6,283 nucleotides of DNA, from NCBI GenBank assembly GCA_038520475.1, contig JBCBLF010000271.1, forward strand, positions 1 through 6,283. Direction: 5' to 3'. The notes beneath the pieces were generated by a model, which did no database searches, was not told the DNA's origin, and saw only the letters and a list, made by a program, of their open reading frames with translations. The first letter of the stretch is position 1. The number at the start of each line of letters is the position of its first letter. The translations under genes were made by a program, and so were the position numbers. Origin of the DNA: JBCCWF01 sp038520475. GTDB lineage: Bacteria > Cyanobacteriota > Cyanobacteriia > CAKZMO01. Positions 1-5,640 of the stretch are shown here, piece by piece.

Positions 1-1288
1 AGCACGCATAGGCATAGCCAAACTCGTCTTCCTCTACCCATGTTTCTAATTCGTTCCGGTACTGAGTGACCGTGCGCTTAATCGTGGGACCGCCCAGGTC
101 AAAGCTACCTGTGGGCTCTCTCAAATCGAGCTGTAATGATGCGGAGGTAATTAGATTCTCGCCAGACACCACGGTGCGGACGGTGTTCTTTCGCCCGTTA
201 CCTTCAGCGTCATCAACGGTATCGACAACATCAAGAAGTAACTCACGATTTAGATATTCATCAGATAGCTGAAAAGACTTCCACACATTGCCTTGGCCGC
301 CATAGGCTGTTTGCAATGGTGACTCTGCACCACTCATCACATCCGCATCAGAAATCACATGCAGCTTTGTCTGTCCCCATCGCTTGATCCTGACACTGTT
401 TGGATTGGAGAAGAAGGGAAACCCTCGGCTGGCCCGTGCTCGGGCTAATTCTTGTCCCAATGTGGTCGTTGCCTTGAGTGAGGCTTCTCTGTCGATGGGC
501 ACCTGAATGTCTGGGCCCCGATAGTCCAATCCCGCTCGTTCGGCTAATGTGCTCAAACTAACGGTTGCTGTTGAGGTATCGGTTCTCAGCAAGACATTGG
601 TATCGAGCCCGATGTCGTGAGCACCCTGTAAACCGACGGAGACATCAATAAAGCCTTGGCCCTGATCTGACAATTGAATATCAGAGACGGCATAGCCACG
701 ACCAAAAAGCACGACTTTGGTTCCGTTCCTTAATGTGGTGCGGACCGAGCGGGCGTTGGACGAAGCGGTCGTGAATTCCAGTGAACCAGATGGACTCCCC
801 TCAAAGGTTCGACTGAGGCTGATGTCACCGCTGATATTCCACTCACGCAAGAAGGATGGAATATTGCCCGTCCACCGATCCGTTTCTCCCGTGTACTCAG
901 TGCCGAGTGATTGAAGCTGTGCTGAGGTTCCTGTCGTCGGTGTGGCATCACCTAGATTGACGGTTGCAGTGTTGGTGTCAGGGTCAAAGTAAAACTCACC
1001 GGCTGCTGGCGTTCCATCTTCATCAGCGGTGGGCTTGTACGTGGTGCCGTCGATAACGATTGAAGCGACATTCTTTGTCGTGGACGGAATAGCGATCGCC
1101 ATTTCCCCATTCGATGCAGCAGGCAACGTCACGACCTCAGTTGTTTCGATTTCAAGGCCACTACTAAAGGTGATGGATGCGAGGAGTCCTGTTGCTTCGG
1201 AGTCGTCTGCAATATGGGCGATCGCTGCCCCTGCACTTGGATTGACTGTAGCGGTTGCAGGTAAATCAGGTGAGGACAGCGTCAGCAT
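1..1288 (-). CDS. Probable phage tail/baseplate structural protein, N-terminal 429 codons (runs off left edge)
   Basis: I translated the complement of the first 1.29 kb and found one frame with no stop from an ATG at 1288 to the window edge. A TAA lies in frame two codons before this ATG, so the start cannot be further upstream; no Shine-Dalgarno is evident. The visible part is acidic and rich in S, T, G and D, with no signal peptide or membrane segment. Residues about 1-125 look like a beta-rich domain. Residues 150-230 hold the stretch ISLSRTFEGSPSGSLEFTT, and 240-290 hold LSTLAERAGLDYRGPDI followed by a helix ending ELARARASRGFPFF. This layout resembles hub or tail-tip proteins, where a small domain presents 'LAERAGLxYxG'-like segments. 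The tail call rests mainly on that resemblance and on a tape-measure-like gene on the same strand. The protein is certainly coding-like; the exact role (hub, distal tail or fibre base) is open. Confidence 0.68.
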   Translation of the reverse strand, partial: MLTLSSPDLPATATVNPSAGAAIAHIADDSEATGLLASITFSSGLEIETTEVVTLPAASNGEMAIAIPSTTKNVASIVIDGTTYKPTADEDGTPAAGEFYFDPDTNTATVNLGDATPTTGTSAQLQSLGTEYTGETDRWTGNIPSFLREWNISGDISLSRTFEGSPSGSLEFTTASSNARSVRTTLRNGTKVVLFGRGYAVSDIQLSDQGQGFIDVSVGLQGAHDIGLDTNVLLRTDTSTATVSLSTLAERAGLDYRGPDIQVPIDREASLKATTTLGQELARARASRGFPFFSNPNSVRIKRWGQTKLHVISDADVMSGAESPLQTAYGGQGNVWKSFQLSDEYLNRELLLDVVDTVDDAEGNGRKNTVRTVVSGENLITSASLQLDLREPTGSFDLGGPTIKRTVTQYRNELETWVEEDEFGYAYAC

Positions 1289-1302
1289 GATTTAGAACGG
1301 GG

Positions 1303-1329
1303 CGCTCGTGTGTCTAACGGAGCGTTTTT
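1303..1329 (+). terminator. Possible terminator-like hairpin in the divergent intergenic region
   Basis: CGCTC (1303-1307) pairs with GAGCG (1320-1324) across a 12-nt loop and is followed directly by five T on the plus strand. This is the shape of a weak intrinsic terminator. It lies 15 bases before the start of the minus-strand tail gene, so on the minus strand it would be a leader hairpin. A wider GGGCGC (1300-1305) / GCGCCC (1333-1338) pairing is also possible. The stem is short, so the call is tentative. The rest of the 1289-1452 gap shows one HIP1 site (1370-1377) and no convincing promoter. Confidence 0.28.
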
Positions 1330-1452
1330 GGTGCGCCCAGGGGCAGAGTTCCTTACTCTAACCGGAAATGCGATCGCCATTTTGATATTGAGCGAAAAAG
1401 CTAGTCTTCCTTGCGTATCCTAATGATGAGGTTTTGATGATGACCCAGGCAT

Positions 1453-2493
1453 ATGGCGAATGAAAAACAGTTGGCGATTCTGAGGCAGGGAGTAGAAGCC
1501 TGGAATCGGTGGAGACAAGAAAATCCTGATGTCAAGATAGATCTTAGCCGTGCCGACCTGAGTGTTGCCAGGCTCTATGGTGTCGACCTCAACGGTGCCA
1601 ACCTCCGTGGGGCCGACCTCAGCTACGCCGACCTCAGCGTAGCCAACCTCACCGGTGCCTACCTCAACGGTGCCAACCTCAACGATGCCAACCTCACCGG
1701 TGCCTACCTCAACGATGCCAACCTCACCGGTGCCTACCTCAACGGTGCCGGCCTGGGCGATGCCGACCTCAACGGTGCCAACCTCACCGGTGCCAACCTC
1801 GCCGGTGCCTACCTCACCGGTGCCGACCTGGGCGGTGCCAACCTGGGCAATGCCATCCTGGGCGAAACAATTTTTGGAAATGTCAACCTTACAACCGTAA
1901 AAGGATTAGATAGCTGCCGTCACTATGGCCCCAGTGTTGTAGATTTCAGGACGTTATCTCAATCCAAAAACCTGCCTCTCTCTTTCTTGCGGGGCGTGGG
2001 ACTACCAGATGTCCTGATCGACTACCTTCCATCCCTCACCAACCAACCACTTCAGTTCTACTCTGTGTTTATTAGCTATTCCAGCAAGGATCAAGAATTT
2101 GTCGAACGGCTTTATGCTGACCTTCAAAACAAAGGTGTTCGATGCTGGTACGCTCCAGAAGACTTACCCATTGGAGAAAAGATTCGAGTTGGCATCGATG
2201 AGGCCATCCGTATCCACGACAAGCTCCTACTCGTGCTATCAGAAGCGTCAGTGAATAGTCAGTGGGTAGAGCAAGAAGTTGAAACCGCCTTAGAAAAGGA
2301 GCGCCAACAAAATCGAATTGTGTTGTTCCCTATTCGTGTGGATGAAGCCGTGATGGAATCGTGCTCTGGATGGGCCTCACTCATTAAGAAAACTCGAAAT
2401 GTCGGTAACTTCTGTGAATGGAAGAGCCACGACTCCTATCAAAAAGGGCTGACGCGATTGCTGAGGGATTTGAAGCCGAAAGAAATTGGGTAA
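1453..2493 (+). CDS. Pentapeptide-repeat / TIR-domain fusion protein
   Basis: A 346-residue predicted cytoplasmic protein. Residues 1-29 are the short N-terminal helix (QLAILRQGVEAWNRWRQENP) usual in cyanobacterial pentapeptide proteins. Residues 30-147 are about 23 pentapeptide repeats of A(D/N)LxG type, expected to form a right-handed quadrilateral beta-helix. A linker (170-198, with SFLRGVGLPD) leads to a TIR domain at about 203-340: FISYSSKD (206-213), RCWYAPEDLPIGEKI (230-244), DKLLLVLSE (256-264) and SQWVEQE (269-275). E275 in the W-V-x-x-E motif matches the catalytic glutamate of NAD-cleaving TIR domains such as SARM1, so NADase activity is plausible but unproven. The start is fixed by a TGA in frame four codons upstream; only a weak AGG (1447-1449) precedes it. 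It is divergent from the tail gene and convergent with the FGE-fold gene. It has no HIP1 site. A role in immunity or abortive infection is inference. Confidence 0.93.
   Translation: MANEKQLAILRQGVEAWNRWRQENPDVKIDLSRADLSVARLYGVDLNGANLRGADLSYADLSVANLTGAYLNGANLNDANLTGAYLNDANLTGAYLNGAGLGDADLNGANLTGANLAGAYLTGADLGGANLGNAILGETIFGNVNLTTVKGLDSCRHYGPSVVDFRTLSQSKNLPLSFLRGVGLPDVLIDYLPSLTNQPLQFYSVFISYSSKDQEFVERLYADLQNKGVRCWYAPEDLPIGEKIRVGIDEAIRIHDKLLLVLSEASVNSQWVEQEVETALEKERQQNRIVLFPIRVDEAVMESCSGWASLIKKTRNVGNFCEWKSHDSYQKGLTRLLRDLKPKEIG
1540..1893 (+). repeat. 15-bp-period coding repeat encoding the pentapeptide array
   Basis: The DNA repeats every 15 bases (one pentapeptide), with units close to GGTGCCAACCTCAAC. 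Higher-order copies are nearly exact: a 30-bp unit beginning AACCTCACCGGTGCC occurs at 1645, 1690 and 1720. Such identity implies recent expansion or homogenisation of the array by slippage or recombination, so repeat number may vary between strains. The same periodicity keeps a second plus-strand frame open (1655-1900), which reads as a P-T-S repeat and is a by-product. Confidence 0.9.
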
Positions 2494-2559
2494 GTTGGTG
2501 GACTCGCCCAGATACACAACCCGATGGGATGAGCTGATGTTAGTTGATTGATGCGGACT

Positions 2560-2582
2560 GGCATGCCTTTTAGTCATGCATG
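2560..2582. other. Paired palindromes between the convergent TIR and FGE-fold genes
   Basis: GGCATGCC (2560-2567) and CATGCATG (2575-2582) are both self-complementary. Their arms GCATG (2561-2565) and CATGC (2575-2579) can form a hairpin with a 9-nt loop. The element lies 67 bases after the TIR stop and 65 bases beyond the 3' end of the FGE-fold gene on the other strand. It could be a weak bidirectional terminator. Alternatively, because some DGRs carry a hairpin or cruciform just 3' of the variable region, it could belong to that system. The stem is only 5 bp. The rest of 2494-2646 is featureless except for a C/T-rich minus-strand tract at about 2615-2646. Confidence 0.3.
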
Positions 2583-2646
2583 TTAAATTGCCTCACCGCG
2601 TCGAGCCAGGGATTGGTGGAGGGCAAAAGGACAAGAGGGTAAAGGA

Positions 2647-3663
2647 TTACGGAGTCCTGGGGGGCGAACACACAACTCGAAAACCGATATCGTCGAAGCG
2701 AACGTCCGGGTAGTAGTAGTAGCGCGACGCAGAACGGCAAGACCAAGGATTGTGGCTCCAGGAGCCGCCGCATACAACTCTTAGAGACGATTCACCGCCT
2801 TCGATCCAGGCGCTCCCATCAGAAGGAGCGCCGTCATAATTTTCATGCCAATGGTCGAGACACCATTCCCACACATTGCCGTGCATGTCACAGAGTCCAA
2901 ACCCATTTGAGGGATAGGTACCAACTGGAGTTGTTTTCCCAACAGTCCTATCAAGGTTAGCTTGTTCCGTTGTAATGGAGTCTCCAAAGGAATAAGCTGT
3001 TGTGGTCTTAGCTCGACAAGCATATTCCCATTCGGCCTCACTCGGAAGCCGATAATTTTGTCCCGTATGCTTCGATAACCGCTTGCAGAACTCAACGGCA
3101 TCATGACAAGACACCTGCCCTACCGGAAGGTCATCTCCTTGGAAGTGAGAAGGTTCGGACTTCAATTTTCTCTCCACTTGAGGAAAGGTCGAGACAATAA
3201 ACCATTCTTTCTGGGTGACTGGATATTTGCCCATGTAAAACACAGGCACGTCCACTCGATGCTGTGGTCCTTCATCTTTATATCGACCCTTCTCATCCTC
3301 CGGTGAACCCATCAAGAAAATGCCTTCTGGAATATACACCATCTCCAAATGCACACCATGAGGTAGTCTTGCCCGGTAATTCTCAGTCGATGACTCTTGT
3401 GCTGGTTTGCTCTCAAGACTGTCATCAAACGGGAGAGGGGCGATCGCCTCCAACGTTTTCAAAAGCTCCATTAATCCGCATCCCCCAGGACTCTTTACCC
3501 ACTGGAGTAATGCGATCGCACGATTGCCTTGAGCGCTTGAGCCAGATGGAATCACGCTATTAGGAACATCAAGGGCATACATTAACTTCTCAAAGTCTGG
3601 CTGCATCAGCTGATTGATGAGATCAACCAGGATTAAGCGTTCTTCAATTGATAAATTGGCCAT
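2647..3663 (-). CDS. EAD-like N-terminal domain plus FGE-sulfatase (CLec-fold) protein, likely DGR target
   Basis: Read from the ATG at 3663 this is 338 residues. A 15-residue longer version from 3708 is possible but starts with an unlikely sequence; neither has a clear Shine-Dalgarno. Residues about 4-73 (QPDFEKLMYALDVP ... GSSAQGNRAIALLQW ... GCGLMELLKTL) resemble the helical effector-associated/death-like adaptor domains common at N-termini of cyanobacterial conflict proteins. Residues 97-332 are an FGE-sulfatase/SUMF1 domain: MVYIPEGIFLMGS (108-120), YRLPSEAEWEYACR (204-217), GLCDMHGNVWEWC (256-268), GGSW (299-302) and GFRVV (327-331). The paired cysteines that formylglycine-generating enzymes need after GGS are absent (S303, H304, N305), so I expect a ligand-binding C-type-lectin-like scaffold rather than an oxidase. 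The C-terminus looks like a DGR variable region. Family annotations usually read 'SUMF1/EgtB/PvdO family nonheme iron enzyme', which would mislead here. Confidence 0.9.
   Translation of the reverse strand: MANLSIEERLILVDLINQLMQPDFEKLMYALDVPNSVIPSGSSAQGNRAIALLQWVKSPGGCGLMELLKTLEAIAPLPFDDSLESKPAQESSTENYRARLPHGVHLEMVYIPEGIFLMGSPEDEKGRYKDEGPQHRVDVPVFYMGKYPVTQKEWFIVSTFPQVERKLKSEPSHFQGDDLPVGQVSCHDAVEFCKRLSKHTGQNYRLPSEAEWEYACRAKTTTAYSFGDSITTEQANLDRTVGKTTPVGTYPSNGFGLCDMHGNVWEWCLDHWHENYDGAPSDGSAWIEGGESSLRVVCGGSWSHNPWSCRSASRYYYYPDVRFDDIGFRVVCSPPRTP
2650..2770 (-). other. Putative DGR variable region at the 3' end of the FGE-fold gene
   Basis: It encodes residues about 298-338. The framework residues GGSW, NP, CRSA, R, PD, R and IGFRVV match the constant scaffold seen in cyanobacterial FGE-type proteins, where intervening positions are commonly Asn. 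Here those positions read S, H, W, S, S, YYYY (2710-2721, four identical TAC codons), V, F, D and D. Nearly all can be derived from AAC, AAT or AGG codons by changing adenines only, as DGR mutagenic reverse transcription does. The 3' flank contains a run of C on the coding strand (TGTTCGCCCCCCAGGACTCC, complement of 2651-2670), which fits a GC-rich initiation-of-mutagenic-homology site. No template repeat or reverse transcriptase is in the window, so the assignment is by pattern only. Confidence 0.66.
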
Positions 3664-3780
3664 GGTAGTATGAGGGCAATAAACAAAGGTAATAAAAGGC
3701 GATCGCATTCTTTGGTTGGAGGGCGATCGCTTTTCTGCTTTCTACCGTATATTAATCCTTCATCTGTGAGTTGATTGAGT

Positions 3781-3859
3781 GAGGTTAACGGCGATAGACA
3801 CACATACCCTGGGCGATCGCCGTGTATCACAGCTAACCTCAGCATAGAGTCCTGAGGTT
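3781..3859 (+). promoter_or_regulatory. Leader hairpin with alternative pairing partner before the membrane-anchored protein gene
   Basis: AACCTCAG (3835-3842) and CTGAGGTT (3852-3859) form a perfect 8-bp stem with a 9-nt loop, ending six bases before the ATG at 3866. The upstream arm can also pair with GAGGTTA (3781-3787), since TAACCTC (3834-3840) is its exact complement. Two mutually exclusive structures are the layout of an attenuator or translational switch. No Shine-Dalgarno is visible, so the hairpin would sit over the ribosome-binding region. Alternatively the inverted repeat is a DNA operator, or chance. Confidence 0.42.
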
Positions 3860-3867
3860 TTCGCTAT
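3798..3867 (+). repeat. About 70-bp diverged repeat, copy 1
   Basis: It aligns with 5641-5711. The first 20 bases (3798-3817) match 5641-5660 at 18 of 20 positions without gaps, and the last 25 (3843-3867) match 5687-5711 at 17 of 25; the middle aligns less well and needs a small gap. It ends exactly at the start codon of the 134-residue plus-strand gene and contains a HIP1 site (3813-3820) that is lost in copy 2. Confidence 0.62.
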
Positions 3868-4270
3868 GGAAAAGTTGATGTGGTTTGGTGCGGGCGTCAT
3901 TATAGTCGCCGTTTTTGGGAACTTCTTGCCACAGACAGAAGAGCGATCCGTACAGCAGGTTACGCAACAAGCAACGAAACAACCGACGAAACAGGAACAA
4001 CAAGAGGTCGTTGAGGCCAAGGATGACGATAGCGAGGTGGCGATCGCCAATCCTTGGGAAGAGGCGGTCAGAAGTGCGATTGAAGCGGCTGAACTTGCAC
4101 AAACTGCTCAATCTGCTGATGAGTGGACTCAAGTCGAGTCTCTATGGACCCAGGCATCCGAACTGATGGCCCAGGTTCCAGAATCACACGCTGAATTTGC
4201 GACTGCTCAGGGAAAAATTACTGAATATAGTCAAAATGCTCAGATTGCAGCACAGAACAAGGCGAATTAG
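3866..4270 (+). CDS. Small membrane-anchored protein with helical C-terminal domain
   Basis: A 134-residue protein. Residues 4-20 (LMWFGAGVIIVAVFGNF) form one hydrophobic segment, a signal anchor without a cleavage site. Residues 23-58 are a Q/T/K/E-rich spacer (TQQATKQPTKQEQQEVVEAK). Residues 62-134 are predicted helical (NPWEEAVRSAIEAAELAQTAQSADEW, then VESLWTQASELMAQVP) and resemble a module I know from many cyanobacterial membrane proteins, with the pattern 'A..AA.L.QTA.....W..V..LW..A..LM..VP'. Its function is unknown; the anchored layout suggests presentation of the C-terminal domain outside the plasma membrane. It ends 17 bases before the convergent stop of the coiled-coil gene. Repeat copy 1 and a hairpin lie directly upstream. 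An internal ATG at 3878 is an alternative start. Confidence 0.82.
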   Translation: MEKLMWFGAGVIIVAVFGNFLPQTEERSVQQVTQQATKQPTKQEQQEVVEAKDDDSEVAIANPWEEAVRSAIEAAELAQTAQSADEWTQVESLWTQASELMAQVPESHAEFATAQGKITEYSQNAQIAAQNKAN

Positions 4271-4287
4271 GAGCAAGTCTCAGAACA

Positions 4288-4746
4288 TCATTCTCCTGGG
4301 CCTTCTTTTCTGACCAAATAACTGAGAATGCCTTCCAGTCTTTCAGAAATGCCTTCTAGTTTTTGGATTCGTTCGGCATGGCCGGACATGAGTCGTTGTG
4401 ATTCAAAGATGAAAGACTCAAGTTGTCGTTGAGTGCTGCGCTGTTGTTCTCCCAATGCTTCTATCTGCTGCTGACTGCTGGCTTGCCTTTCGCTTAATGC
4501 ATCGAGTTGCTGCTGCGTTCTATCTTGCCTCTCCCCGAGCAAGTCAAGCTGTTGTTGCGTTCTGTCTTGGGATGCCTTTAGTTCACTAATCCCTGCACTG
4601 AGAGCCGCGATATTTTGACTGTTGTCTGCAATCAGCGCAGTATTTCTATCAGATTGTCTATTCGCAGATTCAGCATAAGATGCAGCACTAGCAAGCAATT
4701 GCTTAACCGTCTCAAATTCATCTCTGCTCACAACTCCGTTAGACAT
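4288..4746 (-). CDS. Coiled-coil protein with four 14-residue repeats
   Basis: A 152-residue soluble protein from the ATG at 4746, chosen because GAGGAG lies 8 bases upstream; a longer frame from 4788 lacks such a site. Residues 7-50 are helical (SRDEFETVKQLLASAASYAES). Residues 61-116 are four 14-residue units (two heptads each) of the form DRTQQQLDALSERQ, followed by another helix (121-145, ERIQKLEGISERLEGILSYL). The whole protein should be an extended oligomeric coiled coil. There is no signal peptide, membrane segment or catalytic motif. Short proteins of this kind (V.RdEf..v...L...A) are common in cyanobacteria, often next to phage-related or toxin genes, and are usually left as hypothetical. 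A role as an oligomerisation or tail-associated rod is conjecture. Confidence 0.87.
   Translation of the reverse strand: MSNGVVSRDEFETVKQLLASAASYAESANRQSDRNTALIADNSQNIAALSAGISELKASQDRTQQQLDLLGERQDRTQQQLDALSERQASSQQQIEALGEQQRSTQRQLESFIFESQRLMSGHAERIQKLEGISERLEGILSYLVRKEGPGE
4399..4566 (-). repeat. Four 42-bp coding repeats in the coiled-coil gene
   Basis: Units lie at 4525-4566, 4483-4524, 4441-4482 and 4399-4440. The first two are most alike in both DNA and protein (DRTQQQLDLLGERQ and DRTQQQLDALSERQ); the third and fourth are progressively diverged. This indicates growth by duplication of a two-heptad block, preserving coiled-coil register. Confidence 0.85.
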
Positions 4747-4754
4747 GGCGATCG

Positions 4755-4760
4755 CTCCTC
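4755..4760 (-). promoter_or_regulatory. Shine-Dalgarno that decides the coiled-coil gene start
   Basis: The minus strand reads GAGGAG eight bases before the ATG at 4746, overlapping the edge of a HIP1 site (4748-4755). It is the clearest ribosome-binding site in the window and favours the 152-residue product over the 166-residue frame. Confidence 0.75.
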
Positions 4761-4859
4761 GGGGATGAATGCAACTCAGTTTAACCAATTTTGCTGATGA
4801 ATATCTATGCCCTCTTTGTGATCGGATTGCCCTTACGACTCCAAAGTTCTGTCATATCA

Positions 4860-5561
4860 CTACCGTCCGCTGTAGTACCTGTAATAATGCTCTCTTGCGG
4901 CTGTCCCGCTAGGGAAGCTGACTGTAGAGAAAGGAGGGAGCTCAATGCCTTCTATATCAACTCTCCCAAGCCTTACGTAATAATCACCGTCAGATTCTCG
5001 AACTACTTCAACATCGACTCCAGATGCAGATATTCTTCGGCTAACAGTCCCATCGCTTCTTTGCCCAACAGGCAGTACTTCGCAGGCTATGCCGTCTCCA
5101 TCTCCGTCCATCGTTAATGGAGCACTGCCATTCATGAAATGAAATTGGGCTTCTTGCCAAGTAGAGAATTGAGCGCACGTGGTACGAAAGTATCTTGGAA
5201 TGGAAGAACCTCCAGAGCTTTGCGAGTCACCTGCGCCTGGGCTGATTGAGGAAACCGCTTCGTCCCAATTTAGTGCTGTACCTTCACACCCATCAAAGGT
5301 GTATTCTTGTCCAGAGTCGCGCCACGCAACAATACTGGCTCGATAGTTTGTCAAATCCTCTCTATAGTTGTCGCTTATCCGAGGCATCTCAAGAATTTGG
5401 TCTGCTGTAGATAGTGCCAATTCCCAGTTATTGTCACAGAGTGCCTGATCCATTTGCGATCGCAATTCAGAGACGGATGAGGCAAAAGCATTAAGTGGTG
5501 TAGCGAGAGTTAAGCCAATAGAAATGTGGAGAGCTATGGCAATTTTTTTGATTTTAGACAT
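4860..5561 (-). CDS. Exported Excalibur calcium-binding-domain protein
   Basis: A 233-residue protein. Residues 1-27 are a signal peptide: a basic start (MSKIKKI), a hydrophobic core and a probable cleavage site NAFA|SS. Residues 28-90 are helical (SELRSQMDQALCDNNWELALSTADQIL, then YREDLTNYRASI) and look like a TPR-like pair. A G/S-rich linker follows (108-120). Residues about 125-161 are an Excalibur domain, with C129 and the loop DGDGDGIAC (152-160), whose aspartates should bind calcium and whose cysteines probably form a disulfide. The C-terminal 60 residues form a beta-rich segment of unknown type. There is no nuclease domain, though Excalibur domains often accompany extracellular nucleases. 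The mature protein would act in the periplasm or outside the cell. The start lacks a Shine-Dalgarno. The 4747-4859 gap downstream shows no clear terminator. Confidence 0.9.
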   Translation of the reverse strand: MSKIKKIAIALHISIGLTLATPLNAFASSVSELRSQMDQALCDNNWELALSTADQILEMPRISDNYREDLTNYRASIVAWRDSGQEYTFDGCEGTALNWDEAVSSISPGAGDSQSSGGSSIPRYFRTTCAQFSTWQEAQFHFMNGSAPLTMDGDGDGIACEVLPVGQRSDGTVSRRISASGVDVEVVRESDGDYYVRLGRVDIEGIELPPFSTVSFPSGTAAREHYYRYYSGR

Positions 5562-5574
5562 GGTAGTTCGGGGC

Positions 5575-5617
5575 TAGTTTTTAAACTACTCATCGTCCAC
5601 CCAGAAGTTTCAGAAAC
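5575..5617. promoter_or_regulatory. Two short palindromes upstream of the Excalibur gene
   Basis: TAGTTT-TT-AAACTA (5575-5588) and GTTTC-A-GAAAC (5607-5617) are both perfect inverted repeats, lying 14 and 46 bases before the minus-strand ATG at 5561. They could be operator sites or, for the nearer one, a leader hairpin. Both are short and AT-rich, and no confident -35/-10 pair was found beside them. Confidence 0.3.
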
Positions 5618-5640
5618 ATTCATAGAAAAGATAAGTTGAA

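Noticed and set aside
1029..1295. Plus-strand 88-codon frame
   Set aside because: It lies antisense to the long open minus-strand tail-like gene, which spans the full 1288 bases.
1540..1893. Could the short regular repeats be a CRISPR array or minisatellite
   Set aside because: There are no unique spacers, and the 15-bp period codes in frame for a canonical pentapeptide array continuous with a TIR domain.
1655..1900. Open second plus-strand frame over the pentapeptide array (P-T-S repeats)
   Set aside because: It stays open only because the DNA has a 15-bp period with no stop in that frame; it lies wholly within the clear pentapeptide/TIR gene.
2647..3663. Annotation as an active formylglycine-generating or ergothioneine-type enzyme
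   Set aside because: The residues after GGSW lack the cysteine pair of FGE, and I see no separate DinB-like domain as in EgtB; the N-terminal domain is EAD-like instead.
3760..4132. Cysteine- and leucine-rich minus-strand frames opposite the membrane-anchored gene
   Set aside because: They are antisense by-products: the plus-strand protein has a coherent anchor, spacer and helical domain, while these have no domain logic or ribosome-binding site.
4269..4297. AGGAG/CTCCT inverted repeat between the convergent stops
   Set aside because: Five bp with a 19-nt loop and no T-run immediately after the stem; too weak to call a terminator.
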